35,268 nucleotides of DNA from Acidimicrobiia bacterium (GTDB taxonomy: Bacteria; Actinomycetota; Acidimicrobiia; Acidimicrobiales; Aldehydirespiratoraceae), in the NCBI GenBank assembly GCA_030432715.1, contig JAUIML010000007.1:1-35268 (forward strand), given 5' to 3'. Under the pieces are notes generated by a model. The model did no database searches, was not told where the DNA came from, and saw only the letters and a list, made by a program, of their open reading frames with translations. This document shows, piece after piece, positions 16,142 to 24,105 of this stretch. The translations under genes and the position numbers were made by a program. Position 1 is the stretch's first letter, and each line of letters opens with the position of its first letter.

Positions 16142-16776
16142 GTCGTCGCGTCGAGCGCCCAGGTGAGACCGCCGGTGTGGCGTTCGTGCTTGCGGCCCTG
16201 GGCGACCAGTTCGGGCATCACGGCGGCCGACCGCTCGATCGCCTCCTCCACCGTGGAGCCCGAGATCTCGTAGATCGTCAGGTGATCGGCGGTGCCGGCC
16301 CGCGAGGGGCGTCGTCGCCAGCGCGAACCGGCGACGAAGGCCCCGCTCGCCATCATGTCGGGCAGGTGCTGTTCGTCGTACCACCGGTCCCACTCGTCGA
16401 CCCGATCGGGATCGGTGCAGAGCACCTCGGCCACGATCATGCCGGTGACCGTCGCTTCGGGGTGGACGACCACGGGCGGGCCGGCCCGGTGCCATTCGTC
16501 GCGACGGATCTCCGCGTGGGCGTCGGCCCGGCCGTCGGCTCGGGCCAGAGCGGTCTCCCGGTCGAACTCGGCGAGGCGGTCGGCCGGCAGGTGGATCACA
16601 TGGCTGTGGCCCGCCCCGGGTCGGCCCGCGGGGGCGGGATCGAGCAGGCGCCAGACCCGGCCGCCGTGGGCGGCGGCGTGGCCGCGCAGCCAACGGGCCC
16701 ACGCCGGCCCGGCGGCTGCGGGCACGGCTTTGGTGGCGATGAAGGCGAGACCTTCGAGTCGGTGGAGCGGGCCCAC
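16138..16776 (-). CDS. Dimeric alpha/beta-barrel (EthD-like) protein
   Basis: This is a 212-residue protein. The C-terminal half reads VAEVLCTDPDRVDEWDRWYD, then EQHLPDMMASGAF, the pattern of ferredoxin-like dimeric barrel proteins in which a WY..H.P segment lines the pocket. The N-terminal half looks like a degenerate second copy (HVIHLPADRLAEFDRE). Such proteins bind or oxidise small aromatics, but no reaction can be assigned. It starts with GTG three bases after the thiolase stop and ends overlapping the DUF3152 gene, so it lies in a thiolase-barrel-lipoprotein operon. The start is not supported by a ribosome site and depends on coupling. Confidence 0.65.
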   Translation of the reverse strand: MGPLHRLEGLAFIATKAVPAAAGPAWARWLRGHAAAHGGRVWRLLDPAPAGRPGAGHSHVIHLPADRLAEFDRETALARADGRADAHAEIRRDEWHRAGPPVVVHPEATVTGMIVAEVLCTDPDRVDEWDRWYDEQHLPDMMASGAFVAGSRWRRRPSRAGTADHLTIYEISGSTVEEAIERSAAVMPELVAQGRKHERHTGGLTWALDATT

Positions 16777-16779
16777 CGG

Positions 16780-17961
16780 TTACCCGACGCGCAACAGCAT
16801 GGCGTCGCCCTGCCCGCCGCCGCCGCACAGGGCGGCCGCGCCCACGCCGCCGCCGCGACGTTTCAGTTCGTAGGCCAGCGTGATGGCCAGTCGGGTGCCA
16901 CTCATGCCGATCGGGTGGCCGAGGGCGATGGCGCCCCCGTTCACGTTGACGACGTCGTCGGGAAGGCCGAGATCGGCCATCGAGGCGAGGGAGACCGCGG
17001 CGAACGCCTCGTTGAACTCGAACAGTTCGACATCGCTCAGCTGCATGCCGGCGCGGTCGAGCGCCTTGGCGGTGGAACGGCTCGGCTGGGTGAGCAGCGA
17101 TGTGTCGGGGCCGGCCACTTCGGCGTACTCGACGATCTCGGCGAGCGGTTCGACGCCGAGTCGATCGGCGACCGCCTTCGTGGTGACGACGACGGCCGCG
17201 CCGCCGTCGCTGAGCTGCGATGCGTTGCCGGCGGTCACGTTGCCCCCGTCGGCGAAGGCGGCCCGCAACCCGCCCAGCGACTCGGCAGTGGTGCCCACCC
17301 TGATGCCTTCGTCGTCGCGGAGCACCACCGGGTCACCCTTGCGCTGGGGGATCTCGACCGGCACGATCTCGTCCTCGAAGAGGCCGTCCTTCTGGGCGCG
17401 GGCGGCCCGATCGTGGGAGGCGGCCGACACGGCGTCCATCGCCTCCCGGCTGATTCCGGCCTCGGCGGCGTGGCGTTCGGTGCCGGCCCCCATCAGTTCC
17501 TGCTCGAACGAGCAGTAGAGACCGTCGTAGGTGAGGGCGTCGGGCAGGGTGGCGTTGCCGTAGCCGTAGCCCTTGCGTCCGTCGATCAGGAGATACGGCG
17601 CTCGGGTCATCGACTCCATGCCGCCCGCGACCACGATCTCGGCTTCGCCCAACGCGATCATGCGATGGGCCTGCTGGATGGCGTTGAGGCCCGAGGGACA
17701 GGCCTTGTTGAGGCCGGTCGACGGCACCGTCATCGGGACACCGCCGGCGAACGCCGCCTGCCGCGCCGGCACCTGCCCGGCGCCGGCCTGGACCACCTGT
17801 CCCATGTAGACGTAGTCGACCTGCTCGCCGTCGATTCCGGCCCGGCGGAGGGCTTCGGCGATGGCAAGGCCGCCGAGGGCGGTGCCGCTGAAGCTCGACA
17901 GTCCGCCGTTGAACTTGCCGATCGGGGTGCGGGCACCGGTGAGGATGACGGTCTCGGTCAC
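16780..17961 (-). CDS. Acetyl-CoA C-acyltransferase (thiolase)
   Basis: This 393-residue thiolase condenses or cleaves acyl-CoA (acetoacetyl-CoA or 3-ketoacyl-CoA). The nucleophile is C88 in LNKACPSGLNA, NEAFAAVSLA and the GHPIG histidine are present, and the second catalytic cysteine is in AALCGGGGQG. The residue after C88 is proline, whereas most thiolases have Gly, Ala or Ser there. The GTG start at 17961 follows CCAGGAGTACAAC. It probably works with the SDR (14317-15252) and 3-hydroxybutyryl-CoA dehydrogenase (21362-22213) in short-chain acyl-CoA metabolism. Biosynthetic versus degradative direction cannot be told. Confidence 0.94.
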   Translation of the reverse strand: MTETVILTGARTPIGKFNGGLSSFSGTALGGLAIAEALRRAGIDGEQVDYVYMGQVVQAGAGQVPARQAAFAGGVPMTVPSTGLNKACPSGLNAIQQAHRMIALGEAEIVVAGGMESMTRAPYLLIDGRKGYGYGNATLPDALTYDGLYCSFEQELMGAGTERHAAEAGISREAMDAVSAASHDRAARAQKDGLFEDEIVPVEIPQRKGDPVVLRDDEGIRVGTTAESLGGLRAAFADGGNVTAGNASQLSDGGAAVVVTTKAVADRLGVEPLAEIVEYAEVAGPDTSLLTQPSRSTAKALDRAGMQLSDVELFEFNEAFAAVSLASMADLGLPDDVVNVNGGAIALGHPIGMSGTRLAITLAYELKRRGGGVGAAALCGGGGQGDAMLLRVG

Positions 17962-18019
17962 GTTGTACTCCTGGCGGTCGAGCGTTGGCCCCGAGGGTAT
18001 CCGCCGATGGTGATGACAC

Positions 18020-18053
18020 GAAGAAGCCCACCCCGCTCGGGGTGGGCTTCTTC
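18020..18053 (-). terminator. Strong intrinsic-type terminator
   Basis: Fifteen-base perfect arms GAAGAAGCCCACCCC (18020-18034) and GGGGTGGGCTTCTTC (18039-18053) surround a four-base loop. Read on the minus strand it lies 33 bases beyond the PH-domain gene's stop, and the stem ends in CTTCTTCGTGT, a weak U-rich tail. It separates that gene from the thiolase start at 17961. Confidence 0.85.
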
Positions 18054-18085
18054 GGTGAGAGACGGGCGGATGGCCCTCGGGTTGC

Positions 18086-18550
18086 TCAGGCTGCAGTCGG
18101 GACCTGCAGGAGGAGCTTCATGATGTCGTTGGCGAAGTCGGCGGCCCGGTGGTCGGAGGGAAGGTCGAACTGGACGACCGACCAGTCCGCGAAGGTGAAC
18201 CGCAGCTTGGCCAGTGCGATGCGGGCGGGGACGATGTCGACCTGGTGGACGGCGCCGAGCGAATCGGATCCGCCGACGGTGATCTCGCTTCCCATCCGGC
18301 CCTTCTGACACCAGAGCACACGACGGTCGGTTACGACGACGAGGTTGGTGCGGTTGGGCATCGCACCCTCACCGGTCATCGCGCCCTCGGCGGCCCGGCT
18401 GAACACCGACGGGCCGAGCATCGCCAGCGTGGTCTCGTAGGCCCGATCCTCCACCTTGCCCCCGGACACGACGGGACGGAATGCCTCGACCCGTTCCCCC
18501 GGCCCGAGCTCGCTCTCCAGTGCCTGTTCGATCTGCTCGCGTGTGCTCAT
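18086..18550 (-). CDS. Bacterial PH-domain-like protein
   Basis: This 154-residue protein has a beta-rich core resembling bacterial pleckstrin-homology domains: TNLVVVTDRRVLWCQKG, then the LGAVHQVDIVP strand, LRFTFADWSVVQFDLP and a closing helix (RAADFANDIMKLL). No signal or membrane segment is present. The cellular role of such domains is largely unknown. The ATG follows GAGAGGAGACGACG and a strong terminator ends the unit. It is divergent from a small membrane protein gene, with tandem 17-base repeats in between. Confidence 0.75.
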   Translation of the reverse strand: MSTREQIEQALESELGPGERVEAFRPVVSGGKVEDRAYETTLAMLGPSVFSRAAEGAMTGEGAMPNRTNLVVVTDRRVLWCQKGRMGSEITVGGSDSLGAVHQVDIVPARIALAKLRFTFADWSVVQFDLPSDHRAADFANDIMKLLLQVPTAA

Positions 18551-18650
18551 CGTCGTCTCCTCTCGTCGTTCGGGTCTCCCGTGGACCCGGGTCAGGCATC
18601 GGCGGAAGTGACGGGAGGCTTCACGAGATCGGGCCGTTCGCGCTATCACA

Positions 18651-18684
18651 TTGGACCGCCCGGCCCATTGGATCACCCGGCCCA
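18651..18684. repeat. Two adjacent 17-base direct repeats in a divergent promoter region
   Basis: TTGGACCGCCCGGCCCA (18651-18667) is followed directly by TTGGATCACCCGGCCCA (18668-18684), with two differences. They lie in the 161-base gap between the divergent PH-domain and two-helix membrane protein genes. Tandem sites could bind a regulator on one face of the helix at a 17-base pitch. Nothing else is seen in this gap. Confidence 0.5.
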
Positions 18685-18711
18685 CTCGGCCCCTTGTGGG
18701 ACCATGCCCGG

Positions 18712-19191
18712 GTGCGGATCAACTGCTGGCACGAGGTCGGGCGCAAGAACGCGAAGAAGGACGTGGTCCGGCTCCGGCAGATCCCCGCCGCCCGACAAAA
18801 GGAGCTGCGAGCCGCCATCGCCGCGGCCCGGTCGGGTGACGCCGAGGGCGTGCTGTTCGAACTCGAGCGCGGTTACTCCGATCGTGGCCGAGCGCTTGCC
18901 CGCCTCGCCGTCGGCCTCGGTGTCGTCGCGCTGATGGGCTCGGCGGTCGCCGCCTTCGTGGTGCCCGGTGCCGCGGCTCCGATCTTCGGCTTCGGGATCG
19001 TGCCCGCCGCGATGGTGGCCGGGTTGACCGCGTGGTTCAGCCTCACCCACGACACCGGTGTGCGGGTGGAGGGTCGCGGCGTCCTGCGGGCCGAGGGTTG
19101 GGGTGGGATCACCGAACTCGACCTGGGCTCCTATGCCCGGGTCACCGTCGCCGACGATCCCGGCAACGACATCATGTGGATCGAACCGTGA
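18712..19191 (+). CDS. Small two-helix membrane protein, function unknown
   Basis: This 159-residue protein has a basic N-terminal helical region (1-60), two membrane helices (about 64-84 and 88-112) and a C-terminal beta-rich cytoplasmic domain (GVRVEGRGVLRAEGWGGITELDLGS). I do not recognise the family. GTG 18712 is the most plausible start, but no good ribosome site precedes it and the frame is open further upstream, so the N-terminus is uncertain. It is divergent from the PH-domain gene and convergent with the metallo-beta-lactamase gene. Confidence 0.65.
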   Translation: MRINCWHEVGRKNAKKDVVRLRQIPAARQKELRAAIAAARSGDAEGVLFELERGYSDRGRALARLAVGLGVVALMGSAVAAFVVPGAAAPIFGFGIVPAAMVAGLTAWFSLTHDTGVRVEGRGVLRAEGWGGITELDLGSYARVTVADDPGNDIMWIEP

Positions 19192-19219
19192 CGGAGCCGT
19201 CGGGCACCGTGCACCGACG

Positions 19220-19828
19220 TCACCAACCGCGGGCGGCCCACTCGTCGAGCGAGGGTGCCTCGGCTCCGATCGTCGTGTCGTTGCCATGGCCCGGCAGCAC
19301 GACGGTGTCGGCGTCGAACACGCGGAACATCCGCTCCTCGATGCTGCGCAGGATGGTGGGGAAGTCGCCGCCCTCGAAGCCCGTGGCTCCGGGGCCGCCG
19401 GGAAACAACGTGTCGCCGGTGAACAGCAGCGGAGTGTCCTCGACACTGAACGACATCGACCCCGGCGTGTGGCCGGGGGTGTGGTGGGTGTGGATCCGGA
19501 GCCGCCCGATCTCGATCACCGACTCGTCTTCGAGGAGATAGTCGTAGCTCGGCAGCATCTCGGCGTCCTCGGCCGTGATCCCGACGCGATAACCGGCCTC
19601 ACGCACCGCCGGCACGGCTTGGATGTGGTCCCAGTGTCCGTGTGTCTCGAGCACCGTGCGCACGTCGAGTGCCTCGCAGAGGTCGAGCAGTCGCTGGTGC
19701 TCGTTGGCGGCGTCGAGCAGCACCGCCTCGCCCGTTTCCCGGCAGCGGACGACGAACACGTTGTTGTCCATGGGTCCGACGACCACGCGGTGGACCTCGA
19801 CTCGACTGTCGTTCCAATGAAGGGTCAT
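19220..19828 (-). CDS. Metallo-beta-lactamase-fold hydrolase (glyoxalase II-like)
   Basis: This 202-residue zinc hydrolase has the HxHxDH motif at H63, H65, D67 and H68 (THGHWDHIQAV). H120 lies in HTPGHTPGS, D139 in FTGDTLF, and a final histidine in VLPGHGNDT. This is the two-metal site of glyoxalase II/persulfide-dioxygenase-like proteins. It probably cleaves a thioester such as an S-acyl thiol, and in a mycothiol organism that thiol could be mycothiol (inference). The ATG at 19828 has no ribosome site but TACGCT six bases upstream. Divergent from the CAP gene. Confidence 0.9.
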   Translation of the reverse strand: MTLHWNDSRVEVHRVVVGPMDNNVFVVRCRETGEAVLLDAANEHQRLLDLCEALDVRTVLETHGHWDHIQAVPAVREAGYRVGITAEDAEMLPSYDYLLEDESVIEIGRLRIHTHHTPGHTPGSMSFSVEDTPLLFTGDTLFPGGPGATGFEGGDFPTILRSIEERMFRVFDADTVVLPGHGNDTTIGAEAPSLDEWAARGW

Positions 19829-19834
19829 GGGTCG

Positions 19835-19840
19835 AGCGTA
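19835..19840 (-). promoter_or_regulatory. Leaderless -10 element of the metallo-hydrolase gene
   Basis: TACGCT on the minus strand, six bases before ATG 19828. Confidence 0.45.
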
Positions 19841-19921
19841 GTCAGGTCGGGGGTCGCCGTCGGCCGCGGCGGGCACTGACATACTCGGCCGGAGTCCGCA
19901 CGGCCCCCGACAGGAGTGGGA

Positions 19922-20491
19922 ATGCGTCACGGGATCGTTGCCACGAGTGTCCTCGCGCTCACGCTGACCCTTGCGAGCTGGGTCGCGGGTGGGGCACCGG
20001 CGGCCGAGTCCGGACCGGCCCTCGCAGCGACGTCCGCGAGCTCCGAGCTCCGGGTGTCGCCGAACACCACGGTGCCGGCCGACCGGGTGGCGAACGTCGC
20101 GCCGACAGAGTCGCCGGTCCTCGGGACAGACCCGGCATGGGCGGACGCCGCCGAGTTCCTCGCGGCGATCAACGGGCGACGGGCGTTCGAGGACCTCCCG
20201 CCCCTCGAGCGTCGAGCGGAGCTCGATCATCTGGCCCGGTCGTGGGCCGCGACCATGGGCGGCGACGGCTCGCTGCGGCACAGTGACCTCATCTACGACG
20301 TGGTCGCGGGCTCCTGGACCGCGGCGGGGGAGAACGTCGGGTACGGCCCGTCGGCCGCGACGGTCTTCGATGCGCTGGAGGCCAGTCCGAGCCATCTCGC
20401 CAACATGCTCGACGCCGACTACACGGCGGTGGGCATCGGTGTGGTGCGGGTCGACGGCGTGGTGTGGACGACTCATCTGTTCGCGGGCTGA
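19922..20491 (+). CDS. Secreted CAP (SCP/PR1) domain protein
   Basis: This 189-residue protein has a signal peptide (MRHGIVATSVLALTLTLASW, cleavage near AGGAPAAES), a Ser/Ala/Pro linker and a CAP domain from about residue 72. Conserved positions are the first helix FLAAINGRRAFEDLPPL, H120 in SLRHSD, E137 in AGENVGYG, and S157-H158 with N161 in SPSHLANML, ending in a TTHLFAG strand. CAP proteins are extracellular and the bacterial ones mostly lack a known role. The ATG at 19922 follows CAGGAGTGGG. Monocistronic. Confidence 0.9.
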   Translation: MRHGIVATSVLALTLTLASWVAGGAPAAESGPALAATSASSELRVSPNTTVPADRVANVAPTESPVLGTDPAWADAAEFLAAINGRRAFEDLPPLERRAELDHLARSWAATMGGDGSLRHSDLIYDVVAGSWTAAGENVGYGPSAATVFDALEASPSHLANMLDADYTAVGIGVVRVDGVVWTTHLFAG

Positions 20492-20517
20492 GCGCCCGGA
20501 CTGATCGACCGAGCCGG

Positions 20518-20709
20518 TCAGGCGGCCGGCTCGTCCTCCACGACGCGCACTTCTCCTCGTGGTTGACCGGGGTCGCCGCAGACCCAGCAGGCATCACCCT
20601 CGACCCCGCGCCACGCGACATCGCATCGACTGCATCGCAGCGGGTGCGCGGCGCCGCTCTGGACGGCGTGGGGTGCGGTCGTCTCCTGCACGCGAATCAC
20701 CCTATGCAC
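20518..20709 (-). CDS. Small zinc-ribbon protein
   Basis: This short frame of 63 codons has a CxxC pair at C25/C28 (LRCSRCDVAW) and a second pair at C39/C42 (ACWVCGDPG), the four-cysteine zinc-ribbon pattern, with an acidic tail VRVVEDEPAA. It starts at GTG 20709, preceded by GGAG at a suitable distance; another GTG three codons later is possible. It reads away from the cyclophilin gene and ends 26 bases from the convergent CAP gene. The domain resembles small rubredoxin/zinc-ribbon tails, but no function can be assigned. Confidence 0.65.
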   Translation of the reverse strand: MHRVIRVQETTAPHAVQSGAAHPLRCSRCDVAWRGVEGDACWVCGDPGQPRGEVRVVEDEPAA

Positions 20710-20802
20710 CAGCGAATCTCCGACGGGGTGATCCCCTCGCGTCTGCCGTAGCCTCTCCCCGGTCCGGACGCGAACGCGCCCGGTCTCACGAGAGGAACAC
20801 AG

Positions 20803-21360
20803 ATGGCCACCCCTTGCCCCAACGCCGACGGTTCGAGCCCGCAGCAGCGTGAGTTCGACGAGGCGCCGGAGATGTGCATCGACCCGTCGAAGCGCTACAC
20901 GGCGACCATGACGACGACGCTGGGTGAGATGGTCATCGCCCTCGACGCGAACGCCGCGCCGAAGACCGTCAACAACTTCGTGACGCTCGCCCGCTACCAC
21001 TACTACGACGGCATCATCTTCCATCGCATCATCAACGGCTTCATGTGTCAGGGCGGCGACCCGACGGGCACCGGACGTGGTGGTCCGGGCTACCGCTTCG
21101 AGGACGAGCTGCCGGCTCCCGGTCGCTACGAGATCGGCTCGTTGGCCATGGCCAACGCGGGCCCGAACACCAACGGCAGCCAGTTCTTCATCGTGTCCGG
21201 CGCGAGTGGCGTGGGCCTGCCGCCCCAGTACTCCCTCTTCGGCAAGGTCGTGAAGGGCCTCGAGGTCGTCGACGCGATGCAGCAGGTCGACACCGACCGC
21301 AGCGATCGCCCCGTCACCGACGTGGTCATCGAGTCGGTCACCATCGAAGAGGCCGACTGA
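20803..21360 (+). CDS. Peptidyl-prolyl cis-trans isomerase, cyclophilin type
   Basis: This 185-residue cyclophilin catalyses proline isomerisation. Core motifs are F73-H-R75 in IIFHRIINGFMCQGGD (with Q83), the GRGGPGYRFEDE loop, MANAGPNTNGSQFFIV (F128), and LFGKVVKGLEVVD. There is no signal peptide; a 30-residue N-tail with two cysteines (C5 and C25) precedes the domain, so it is cytosolic. GAGAGGAACACAG precedes the ATG. One base separates its stop codon from the next gene's ATG, indicating an operon with the hydroxybutyryl-CoA dehydrogenase. Confidence 0.95.
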   Translation: MATPCPNADGSSPQQREFDEAPEMCIDPSKRYTATMTTTLGEMVIALDANAAPKTVNNFVTLARYHYYDGIIFHRIINGFMCQGGDPTGTGRGGPGYRFEDELPAPGRYEIGSLAMANAGPNTNGSQFFIVSGASGVGLPPQYSLFGKVVKGLEVVDAMQQVDTDRSDRPVTDVVIESVTIEEAD

Positions 21361-21361
21361 G

Positions 21362-22213
21362 ATGGCGATCGACACGCTGGGCATCGTCGGCGCCGGTGCC
21401 ATGGGGAGCGGCATCATCGAAGTCGCCGCGAAGTCCGGCGTGTCGGTGATCGCCCGCGACATCAGTCCCGAAGCCGTCGAGGCGGGTCGAGCCCGCGTCG
21501 AGGGTTCGATGAACAAGGCCGTCGATCGGGGCAAGCTCGACGCGGCGGCTCGCGACGCGGCGTTGGCCTCGATCACTTGGACGACCGACATCGCCGACAT
21601 GCGCGACTGTCAGATGGTCATCGAAGCCGCCCCCGAGATCCTCGAGTTGAAGCTGTCGATCTTCGCCGAGCTCGACGCCGCGCTCCCCGATGGAGCCGTG
21701 CTCGCGACGAACACCTCGTCGATCCCGATCATCGACATCGCGATGGGAACCGGTCGACCCGAGTCCGTCTGCGGAATCCACTTCTTCAATCCCGCCACGG
21801 TGATGCAGCTCGTGGAGGTGATCGAGACGCAGCGAACATCGGCCGAGGCACTCGCCACCGCCACCACGTTCGCCGGTGAAGTGCTGGGCAAGCGCGTGGT
21901 CGTCTGCAAGGACCGGTCGGGCTTCATCGTGAATGCCCTCCTCGTGCCGTTCCTGTGCCAGGCGATCGCGATGTTGGAAGCCGGTCACGCGTCGGCCGAC
22001 GACATCGACGAGGCCATGAAGCTCGGTGCCGGTCACCCGATGGGCCCGCTGGCCCTCAGCGACATGATCGGACTCGACGTGATGTTGTCGGCGGCCGAGT
22101 CGCTCCACGCCGAGTACCAGGAGCGCTTCCTGGCGCCGCCGCCGCTCCTGCGGCGCATGGTGAGCGCCGGCCAGCTCGGTCGCAAGACCGGCCAGGGCTT
22201 CTACACCTACTGA
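21362..22213 (+). CDS. 3-hydroxybutyryl-CoA dehydrogenase
   Basis: This 283-residue enzyme interconverts 3-hydroxybutyryl-CoA and acetoacetyl-CoA with NAD(P). The dinucleotide-binding motif is GIVGAGAMGSGI (residues 8-19). The substrate/catalytic region is IEAAPEI (E93 side of the pocket), ATNTSS, and H140 in CGIHFFNPA. The C-terminal helical domain carries GAGHPMGPLALSDMIGLD and ends GRKTGQGFYTY. Length matches the family. It overlaps nothing upstream but is coupled to the cyclophilin gene. It would fit with the thiolase and SDR genes of this window in acetoacetyl-CoA metabolism. Confidence 0.95.
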   Translation: MAIDTLGIVGAGAMGSGIIEVAAKSGVSVIARDISPEAVEAGRARVEGSMNKAVDRGKLDAAARDAALASITWTTDIADMRDCQMVIEAAPEILELKLSIFAELDAALPDGAVLATNTSSIPIIDIAMGTGRPESVCGIHFFNPATVMQLVEVIETQRTSAEALATATTFAGEVLGKRVVVCKDRSGFIVNALLVPFLCQAIAMLEAGHASADDIDEAMKLGAGHPMGPLALSDMIGLDVMLSAAESLHAEYQERFLAPPPLLRRMVSAGQLGRKTGQGFYTY

Positions 22214-22248
22214 GAAGGCACGGGGGTCTGACCCCCGTACCTTCTCAG
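22210..22248. terminator. Bidirectional hairpin terminator spanning both stop codons
   Basis: Arms of 18 bases (22210-22227 and 22231-22248, one mismatch, three-base loop) form CTGAGAAGG.ACGGGGGT against its complement. The stop TGA of the dehydrogenase (22211-22213) and the stop of the convergent MFS gene (22245-22247) are complementary halves of the same stem. No T-tract follows on either strand. Confidence 0.75.
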
Positions 22249-23684
22249 CGGCGGGGCGGGTTGACCGTTGCGGAGTAGGGACTGGTCGGCGAGGGGGTCG
22301 TCGCGGCTGTGGTGGGCGCGTCGGGGAAGCGGATCGCACCGGCGGTGGCGATGGCGATGATCGCCACGACCGCGGCGATCGTGAAGACGAGCAGGAACCG
22401 TTCCGGCGACGAGTCCTCGTTGACGAGGGCCGACAGGAGGCTGATGCCGGCGGCGGCGCCGATCTGACCGGTCATGTTGAGCATGCCGGTACCCACTCCC
22501 ATGTCGCGTTCGCCGACCGCTTCGGTGAGTGCCGCGATGATCGGCGGGCGGGCGATGCCGCTACCGGTGCCGGCGATACCCACGCCGGCGATCACGAAGC
22601 CGAGCCATCCCTGCACGGCGCCCACGCCGATGAGGGCCAGGCCCAGCGCGATGCCGACACATCCCATGATCACGACGGCTCGCCCCCCGATCCGAGTGAC
22701 GAGCGCGTCGGCCAGCCATGCTCCGATGGCGAACATGATGGGGCGCGGCAGGATCAGCAGCGAGATCGCCGTGGTGCTGTAGGCGAACGTCGAGTCGGCG
22801 CCGAGCATCAGTGACGTCAGCACGAGGCCGGCCATGTAGGGCCCGTTGAGGAACAACTGGCTGACGAGGGGAAGCGACACATTGCGTTCGGCGAGCACCG
22901 GCAACTCGATAAGGGGATGGTCGGTGCGCCGTTCCCACCACACGAAGAGCGCGAACGCGACCGGGGCGAGGAGCAGCCCTCCCCAGATGACCGGATGATC
23001 CCACCCGAGCGACCCCGCCCGGTTGAGGGGGATGAGCACGGCGGCGATGCCGAAGGCGAGGAAGAGGCCGCCGAGGAGGTCGAAGGTCAGGTCGTGGCGA
23101 CGTTCGCTCTCGGGGAGCACCCGGGTCGACGCGACGACCGCCACGAGCATGCCGATGCCCTGGATGACGAACAGTGTGCGCCAGCTCGTGGCGTCGATCA
23201 GTGGTCCGCCGATCACGACGCCGAGGGCGGGCGACGCGGCGAGCACGGCACTCCACACGCCGGCGACCGACGTGCGTTCGTCGTCGGGAAAGGCCTTCAT
23301 CATGATGGCGAGCGCCGACGGGCCGGTCGACGAGGAGAACGCCTGGGTGACGATGCGGGCCGCGATGAGGAAACCGGCGTTGGGGGATGCCGCGGTGACG
23401 AACGACATCACCGCCGCGGCGCTGAACCCGACGAGATACATGCGGCGGTGGCCGTAGAGATCACCGAGTTTTCCGGCCATCGGGGTGAAGACGGCGAACG
23501 CGAGCAGCGGACCGGCGATGACCCACGTGATGGTGCCGGTGGACGAGTCGAGATCGTCGGCGATGTCGGGCAGCGCCGCCGACAACACCGTGATCGTGAA
23601 GGAGCTCGCGGCGACGCCGATGAGGGCCACCACCTGGATCACCCGCGGCGAGAACTGCCGGTCCGGGGGATCGAGGAAGCTCAT
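22245..23684 (-). CDS. MFS drug transporter, DHA2-type
   Basis: This 479-residue polytopic inner-membrane protein appears to have 14 helices. Helix 1 is VIQVVALIGVAASSFTITVLSA, and motif A (GKLGDLYGHRRMYLVG) lies between helices 2 and 3. VWSAVLAASPALGVVIGGPLI holds the antiporter motif C-like region. This is the layout of proton-driven 14-TM multidrug efflux pumps, though export of an endogenous product is equally possible. No TetR gene is adjacent. The ATG at 23684 has no ribosome site; TACCCT lies seven bases upstream. Confidence 0.9.
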   Translation of the reverse strand: MSFLDPPDRQFSPRVIQVVALIGVAASSFTITVLSAALPDIADDLDSSTGTITWVIAGPLLAFAVFTPMAGKLGDLYGHRRMYLVGFSAAAVMSFVTAASPNAGFLIAARIVTQAFSSSTGPSALAIMMKAFPDDERTSVAGVWSAVLAASPALGVVIGGPLIDATSWRTLFVIQGIGMLVAVVASTRVLPESERRHDLTFDLLGGLFLAFGIAAVLIPLNRAGSLGWDHPVIWGGLLLAPVAFALFVWWERRTDHPLIELPVLAERNVSLPLVSQLFLNGPYMAGLVLTSLMLGADSTFAYSTTAISLLILPRPIMFAIGAWLADALVTRIGGRAVVIMGCVGIALGLALIGVGAVQGWLGFVIAGVGIAGTGSGIARPPIIAALTEAVGERDMGVGTGMLNMTGQIGAAAGISLLSALVNEDSSPERFLLVFTIAAVVAIIAIATAGAIRFPDAPTTAATTPSPTSPYSATVNPPRR

Positions 23685-23691
23685 CGGAGCG

Positions 23692-23697
23692 AGGGTA
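23692..23697 (-). promoter_or_regulatory. Leaderless -10 element of the MFS gene
   Basis: TACCCT on the minus strand, seven bases before ATG 23684. Confidence 0.45.
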
Positions 23698-23736
23698 CGG
23701 GCGCGGCGTCCCGCCGGCCCACTCGTATGACGACGG

Positions 23737-24105
23737 TCACCGCCCGATGGGTCGGCGTTGTTTCCAGATCGCCGCCTCGGCCCGTGCCTCGACCTCGGTG
23801 GGAATCGCGAGATAGGCGCGCCGATGGTTGCGCAGGCGGACGAGGCCGCGGGCGTAGTCGAGGAGATAGCGCCCGAGGAACGGCACCAGGCCCCGCTCGG
23901 CGTATTGGCGCACATGGACGAGCTCGTGGGCCAGCAGCTCCCGATTGCCGCTGCGGTCGACGTCGGAGGTCAGGAAGACGAACCGTCCGATGGTCATCCC
24001 CGACGCGCCCGGGGCGAGCACGGGGACCCGGATGATGCGGACGCGGGCGGCGAGGGCCGGGTCGAGGTCGTAGGCGGCGATCTCCGGCCCCTCGAGCCGT
24101 CTCAT
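23737..24105 (-). CDS. Small HExxH putative metallopeptidase (DUF4157-like)
   Basis: This 122-residue cytosolic-looking protein carries H60-E-L-V-H64 in LLAHELVHVRQYAERG, a zinc-protease signature in the ELxHxxQ context seen in DUF4157-type domains. The segment FLGRYLLDYARG with the downstream E-rich helix (PTEVEARAEAAIW) may give the third metal ligand. It is the last gene of a three-gene unit: its ATG overlaps the upstream DUF3291 stop (ATGA). Proteolytic activity is inferred only from the motif. Confidence 0.7.
   Translation of the reverse strand: MRRLEGPEIAAYDLDPALAARVRIIRVPVLAPGASGMTIGRFVFLTSDVDRSGNRELLAHELVHVRQYAERGLVPFLGRYLLDYARGLVRLRNHRRAYLAIPTEVEARAEAAIWKQRRPIGR

Noticed and set aside
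16177-18123. 648-codon open frame on the plus strand
   Set aside because: Antisense to the thiolase and barrel-protein genes; shadow composition.
20724-20735. GGGG-TGAT-CCCC hairpin before the cyclophilin gene
   Set aside because: Four-base arms in GC-rich DNA are expected by chance.
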